Below are positions 60,495 through 64,000 of a DNA stretch of 64,000 bases, in pieces. The notes under the pieces were generated by a model. That model ran no database searches. It saw nothing but the letters and a program-made list of their open reading frames with translations, and was not told the DNA's origin. The stretch comes from Terriglobia bacterium (GTDB lineage: Bacteria > Acidobacteriota > Terriglobia > Bryobacterales > UBA6623): the NCBI GenBank assembly GCA_009841225.1, contig VXMF01000018.1, positions 143,779 through 207,778 on the forward strand. The letters run 5' to 3'. The translations under genes and the position numbers were made by a program. How positions within the stretch are numbered: position 1 is the first letter of the stretch; each line of letters begins with the position of its first letter.

Positions 60495-60857
60495 CTAGGC
60501 TGCCTCGGACTCCTCTTGCTCTCCGGCGCCGTCATCGGTGACCGTCACCACGATGTGCGCGAGCCGATGCACGTACGGTGCCGGGCGGCCGCGGGCCGAG
60601 GCGCGCATGCGCTTCATGCGCGGCCCCTCGTTGACCACGATCGACTTGATCCGCAGCTCCTCGACCTCACCGCCCAGGTCCTCGGCGTTGGCCACGGCCG
60701 ACTGCAGCACCTTGAGAATCTGCCCGGCCGCGCGCTTGTTGGTGCGGTGCAGCACGTCCGCAGCCTCCTCGGCATCCAGACCCCGCACCAGATCGGCCAC
60801 CAATCGCGCCTTCTGAGGCGAGACCCGGACATAGTTCCACTTCGCGACAGCATCCAT
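60495..60857 (-). CDS. rplV: 50S ribosomal protein L22
   Basis: 120 residues from the ATG at 60857: WNYVRVSPQKARLVADLVRGLDAEEAADVLHRTNKRAAGQILKVLQSAVANAEDLG and RMKRMRASARGRPAPYVHRLAHIVVTV, including the beta-hairpin that lines the nascent-chain tunnel. Ends with a Glu-rich tail. Between rpsS and rpsC as usual. Confidence 0.97.
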   Translation of the reverse strand: MDAVAKWNYVRVSPQKARLVADLVRGLDAEEAADVLHRTNKRAAGQILKVLQSAVANAEDLGGEVEELRIKSIVVNEGPRMKRMRASARGRPAPYVHRLAHIVVTVTDDGAGEQEESEAA

Positions 60858-60861
60858 CCGG

Positions 60862-61143
60862 CTACCCTCCGCGTCCCGACTTCGCGCTGCCGGCATGGCC
60901 GCGGAACGTGCGCGTCATGGCAAACTCGCCCAGCTTGTGCCCGACCATGTTCTCGGTGATGAACACCGGGATGAACTTGCGCCCGTTGTGCACGGCGATG
61001 GTGTGACTGACCCACTCCGGCAGCACCGTGGAACGGCGCGACCAGGTCTTGATGACGCGCTTCTCGCCAGAGTTGTTCAGGGCCTCGACCTTCTTGTGAA
61101 GGTGCTCGTCGTAAAACGGCCCCTTTTTCAATGAACGACCCAT
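60862..61143 (-). CDS. rpsS: 30S ribosomal protein S19
   Basis: 93 residues from the ATG at 61143: [85 protein letters not shown]. Standard S19 on the 30S head. rplV follows after 4 bp. Confidence 0.98.
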   Translation of the reverse strand: MGRSLKKGPFYDEHLHKKVEALNNSGEKRVIKTWSRRSTVLPEWVSHTIAVHNGRKFIPVFITENMVGHKLGEFAMTRTFRGHAGSAKSGRGG

Positions 61144-61154
61144 CTCGATGCCCC

Positions 61155-61991
61155 CTAGCCCTTCTTCTTGCTCCCGCGCCGGGACACGATGTAGCGGTCG
61201 GTGCGCGGATTGCTGCGCGTCTTGTAGCCGCGCGTCGGCTTGCCCCACGGCGTGACCGGGTGGCGTCCGCCGGAGGTGCGCCCCTCGCCGCCGCCGTGCG
61301 GGTGGTCGACCGGGTTCATCGTCACGCCGCGGTTGTGCGGACGCCTGCCCAGCCAGCGCTTGCGACCCGCCTTGCCCAGCGAGACATTGCCGTGATCGAC
61401 GTTGCCGACCCGGCCGATCGTCGCCATGCAGTCCTCGAGCACGCGGCGCACCTCTCCGGACGGCAGGCGCAGCAGGGCATGGCCCGACTCGCGCGAGATC
61501 AGGCGGATCTCGGATCCGGCGGCGCGGGCCATCTGCCCGCCCTTGCCCGGCTTCAACTCGACGTTGTGCACCAGCGTCCCGGGCGGGATGCGCCGCAACG
61601 GCAGCGCGTTGCCGACCAAGATGTCGGCGTTCTCGCCGGATTCGACCTGCATGCCCGGCTTGAGCCCGACCGGCTGCAGGATGTAGCGCTTCTCGCCATC
61701 CACATAGTGCAGCAGAGCGATGTTCGCCGACCGGTTCGGATCGTACTCGATCTCGGCAACCTTGGCCGGAATGCCGTGCTTCTGCCGCTTGAAGTCAATC
61801 TCGCGGTAGCGGCGCTTGTTGCCGCCACCCCGGAAGCGGATACAGATGCGGCCGCGGTTGTTGCGGCCGCCGTGCTTGACCTTGCCCTTGGTCAGCGACT
61901 TCTCCGGCCGGTCGCGGGTCAGCTCCTCCCGCGTCGTGGTGGTCTGGAAACGCCGCGTGGGCGTTCTCGGCCTGTACGTCTTGATCGGCAT
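61155..61991 (-). CDS. rplB: 50S ribosomal protein L2
   Basis: 278 residues: [79 protein letters not shown] and the peptidyl-transferase-proximal [41 protein letters not shown]. Full length. rpsS starts 12 bp downstream of its stop. Confidence 0.98.
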   Translation of the reverse strand: MPIKTYRPRTPTRRFQTTTTREELTRDRPEKSLTKGKVKHGGRNNRGRICIRFRGGGNKRRYREIDFKRQKHGIPAKVAEIEYDPNRSANIALLHYVDGEKRYILQPVGLKPGMQVESGENADILVGNALPLRRIPPGTLVHNVELKPGKGGQMARAAGSEIRLISRESGHALLRLPSGEVRRVLEDCMATIGRVGNVDHGNVSLGKAGRKRWLGRRPHNRGVTMNPVDHPHGGGEGRTSGGRHPVTPWGKPTRGYKTRSNPRTDRYIVSRRGSKKKG

Positions 61992-62004
61992 CGATTCCAG
62001 CCCC

Positions 62005-62292
62005 CTACACCTGCGTGTATTCCACCGGCTTCTGGCCCGGCTTCAGCTTGACGTAGGCCTTCTTCCAGGCCGGGCGACGCCCCTGGAAGCGCCCCTGCCG
62101 GCGCATCTTGCCCGTATATCTCGCGGTGCGGACGGAATCGACCTCGACCTTGAAGATCGAGCGCACTGCGTGCTTGACGTCCGTCTTGGTGGCCTTGGGA
62201 TTCACGCGGAAGCAGAGCGTGTCGCCCTGGACGCGAGCCATCTCGGCCTTCTCCGTGATGTGCGGGCTGATGATGACTTCGAACGGGCTCAT
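62005..62292 (-). CDS. rplW: 50S ribosomal protein L23
   Basis: 95 residues from the ATG at 62292: [65 protein letters not shown]. Binds 23S rRNA at the tunnel exit, the docking place for trigger factor. Overlaps rplD by 4 bp (ATGA). Confidence 0.98.
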   Translation of the reverse strand: MSPFEVIISPHITEKAEMARVQGDTLCFRVNPKATKTDVKHAVRSIFKVEVDSVRTARYTGKMRRQGRFQGRRPAWKKAYVKLKPGQKPVEYTQV

Positions 62293-62912
62293 GCGAGCAC
62301 CTCGCTGCACGTGCGGGCGGCGCTGGCGGACATCAGGATGCGCCTGTACTTGAGCACGACGTAGGGATTGAGCCGCGAGCTCGGCAGCAGCTTCACCTCG
62401 GGCAAGTTGCGGCTCGACAGTTCCAAGTTCTGGTTGGGCTGGTTTTCCACCACCAGCACGTTGCCCCCGAGGCCGAGCGCCTCCAGCACTAGCCGGAACT
62501 CCTTGGTCCGGTGGCTCGGCAGCTCGAAGTCGCGGACGACCGTGATGCAGTCTTCCCGCAGGCGCGCCGACAGGGTCGAGCGCAGCGCAGCAACCTGCAT
62601 CTTGCGCGGCACCTTCTGCTGGTAACTGCGCGGGCGCGGCCCGTGCACGGTGCCGCCGCCGCGCCAAATCGGCGAGCGGCGCGAGCCGCTGCGGGCGCGG
62701 CCCGTGCCCTTCTGGCGCCACAGCTTGCGCCCCGAGCCGGCCACCTCGCCGCGCGTCTTGACCTTGTGAGTGCCGGCGCGCTGGTTTGCCTGGTGGGCGA
62801 CGATCACCTGGTGCACCAAGCCCTCGTTGGCCTCCGCCGCGAACACGGCGTCGGACAGTTCGAGCGTGTCTACCTTCTCGTTGTTCAGATCGACTACGTC
62901 TACCGTCGGCAT
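62289..62912 (-). CDS. rplD: 50S ribosomal protein L4
   Basis: 207 residues: [82 protein letters not shown], and the end with [18 protein letters not shown]. The extended loop reaches into the nascent-peptide tunnel. L4 also represses the S10 operon in some bacteria; no leader structure was evaluated here. Confidence 0.97.
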   Translation of the reverse strand: MPTVDVVDLNNEKVDTLELSDAVFAAEANEGLVHQVIVAHQANQRAGTHKVKTRGEVAGSGRKLWRQKGTGRARSGSRRSPIWRGGGTVHGPRPRSYQQKVPRKMQVAALRSTLSARLREDCITVVRDFELPSHRTKEFRLVLEALGLGGNVLVVENQPNQNLELSSRNLPEVKLLPSSRLNPYVVLKYRRILMSASAARTCSEVLA

Positions 62913-62918
62913 CGCCGT

Positions 62919-63548
62919 CTACCTCGCTCTCCGGATCGACACGAATCCGCCATTCGGACCCGGCACGGCGCCGCGCACCAAGATCACGTTGTCGTCAGGG
63001 TGGACCTCGACAATCTCAAGGCCGCTGACCGTGACGCGATTCCCGCCCATTCGGCCGGGCAGGCGCACGCCCTTGAAAACGCGCGACGGCCAAGCGCTCT
63101 GGCCGATCGATCCCGGCGCCCGATGGAACATCGAGCCGTGCGTCTTGCGCCCGCCGCGAAAGCCGTGCCGCTTGACGACGCCCTGAAAGCCCTTGCCCTT
63201 GCTCGTTCCGGTAATGCTGACCTTCTCGCTCGGCTTGAAGTGTTCGGCCAAGATGCGGTCGCCCGGCTGGAAGGCCTCGTCCCCGTCTTCCAGGCGGAAC
63301 TCGCGCAGGAAGCGCATCGGCGCCACGCCGGCCTTGGCGAAATGCCCCCGCTGCGGCTTCTTGACCAGCTTCTCGCGCATGAAGTCGACCAAGCCGACCT
63401 GGATCGCCTCGTAGCCGTCGCGGTCGACATTCTTGCGCTGCACGACGACGCAAGGGCCGGCCTGGAGCACCGTGACCGGCACGACGCGCCCTTCGTCGTC
63501 GAAGAACTGCGTCATCCCGATCTTCTTTCCTAGGATCCCCGGTGCCAT
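62919..63548 (-). CDS. rplC: 50S ribosomal protein L3
   Basis: 209 residues from the ATG at 63548 ([39 protein letters not shown]). The loop [59 protein letters not shown] is the region near the peptidyl transferase centre. Follows rpsJ after 43 bp, precedes rplD by 6 bp. Confidence 0.98.
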   Translation of the reverse strand: MAPGILGKKIGMTQFFDDEGRVVPVTVLQAGPCVVVQRKNVDRDGYEAIQVGLVDFMREKLVKKPQRGHFAKAGVAPMRFLREFRLEDGDEAFQPGDRILAEHFKPSEKVSITGTSKGKGFQGVVKRHGFRGGRKTHGSMFHRAPGSIGQSAWPSRVFKGVRLPGRMGGNRVTVSGLEIVEVHPDDNVILVRGAVPGPNGGFVSIRRAR

Positions 63549-63591
63549 TGCTTCATCCTCTCCTGCGTCAGGCTCGCTTGTCGGGCCGCTC

Positions 63592-63909
63592 TCAGGCGCC
63601 GAAGGCCTTGATCTCCACGTCAACGCCGGCCGGCAGGTCGAGACGCATCAGCGCGTCGACCGTGTCCTGGGTCGGCTCGAGAATGTCGAGCAGCCGCTTG
63701 TGGGTGCGGATCTCGAACTGCTCACGGGACCGCTTGTCTGTGTGCACAGAGCGCAGCACGGTGTACTTGTTCTTCACGGTCGGCAGCGGGATCGGCCCGA
63801 CGATCTGGGCCCCGGTGCGCCGCGCCGTGTTGACGATCTCGCCAGTCGACTGGTCGAGGACGCGGGAGTCGTACGCCTTGAGGCGGATCCGGATTCTTTC
63901 CTTCGGCAT
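63592..63909 (-). CDS. rpsJ: 30S ribosomal protein S10
   Basis: 105 residues: [100 protein letters not shown]. First gene of the S10 cluster, directly after tuf. S10 also acts as NusE in antitermination. The gap to tuf is 43 bp. Confidence 0.98.
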   Translation of the reverse strand: MPKERIRIRLKAYDSRVLDQSTGEIVNTARRTGAQIVGPIPLPTVKNKYTVLRSVHTDKRSREQFEIRTHKRLLDILEPTQDTVDALMRLDLPAGVDVEIKAFGA

Positions 63910-63952
63910 CGCTTTCGCTGTCCTTCCAGCCCTCTCGACCGCGGCGCGAATC

Positions 63953-64000
63953 CTACTCGACGATGGAGGCGACGGTGCCGGCGCCGATGGTGCGCCCGCC
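63953..64000 (-). CDS. tuf: Elongation factor Tu, C-terminal end, cut by the window edge
   Basis: Only the last 15 codons and the stop are inside the window: [15 protein letters not shown], which is the conserved end of EF-Tu domain III (typically GGRTVGAGVVxxIxE). tuf upstream of rpsJ is the usual str-S10 junction. The rest of the gene lies to the right of the window. Confidence 0.85.
   Translation of the reverse strand, partial: GGRTIGAGTVASIVE

Noticed and set aside
1..64000. A CRISPR array, prophage, insertion sequence or biosynthetic gene cluster
   Set aside because: No spaced repeats, integrase, transposase, phage structural or NRPS/PKS genes were seen.

Overview
The window is a 64 kb chromosomal stretch from a GC-rich bacterium. 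It is most likely an acidobacterium of the Bryobacterales/Solibacter type. This is inferred from the gene content: a secreted VWA protein of the kind common in Acidobacteriota (13521-14687), two DUF1080 proteins, a DUF1549/DUF1553 protein, a sulfatase, an oligogalacturonate-lyase-like protein and small secreted carboxypeptidase-regulatory-like proteins. No 16S gene is present to confirm it.

Left part (1-35.7 kb): a mosaic of short operons on both strands. A TIM-barrel/sulfatase pair is followed by small secreted proteins. Next comes a tightly coupled minus-strand operon with an RsbW-type ATPase, a STAS protein, MlaE-MlaF-MlaD and an APH-fold kinase, running divergently from rsmB and a GT39 glycosyltransferase. 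Then come rpmE2 (L31 type B), three secreted proteins, a response regulator, a UPF0173 hydrolase and a rhodanese. Further on are a GT2/flippase-like pair, an arsenosugar-type ArsS pair, a lipoprotein cyclophilin, an MFS and an AI-2E-type transporter, and the DUF1549/1553 protein. A split acyl-CoA carboxylase alpha part (biotin carboxylase plus biotin carrier) precedes a DnaC-like protein with a ruined Walker A. GluQRS, a secreted three-repeat protein with its membrane-anchored partner, and a short LeuA divergent from a LysR regulator close this part.

Middle (35.7-46 kb): a small accessory patch (about 35.7-38.1 kb) has an unusually AT-rich promoter, a phage-type metallophosphoesterase, a decayed higB toxin with an apparently intact higA, and a small basic ORF. 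It is followed by larC, metG, tatD, an oligogalacturonate-lyase-like/alkaline-phosphatase/DUF2007 operon and a second DUF1080 gene.

Right part (46-64 kb): one unbroken minus-strand run. It starts at the C-terminus of tuf, passes through the S10-spc-alpha ribosomal gene set (rpsJ to rplQ, with secY, map, infA and rpoA, but without adk), and continues through a parvulin-type PPIase into a cbiM/small membrane protein/cbiQ nickel-cobalt uptake cluster that lacks its ATPase gene. LarC (nickel-pincer cofactor synthesis) and this transporter suggest that nickel is handled by this organism. No tRNA, rRNA, CRISPR array, insertion sequence or prophage was seen. Nothing here is a clearly new multi-gene system; the most unusual items are the degenerate DnaC-like protein, the three-repeat secreted protein, the Mla/STAS/RsbW operon, and the nickel genes trailing the ribosomal operon.
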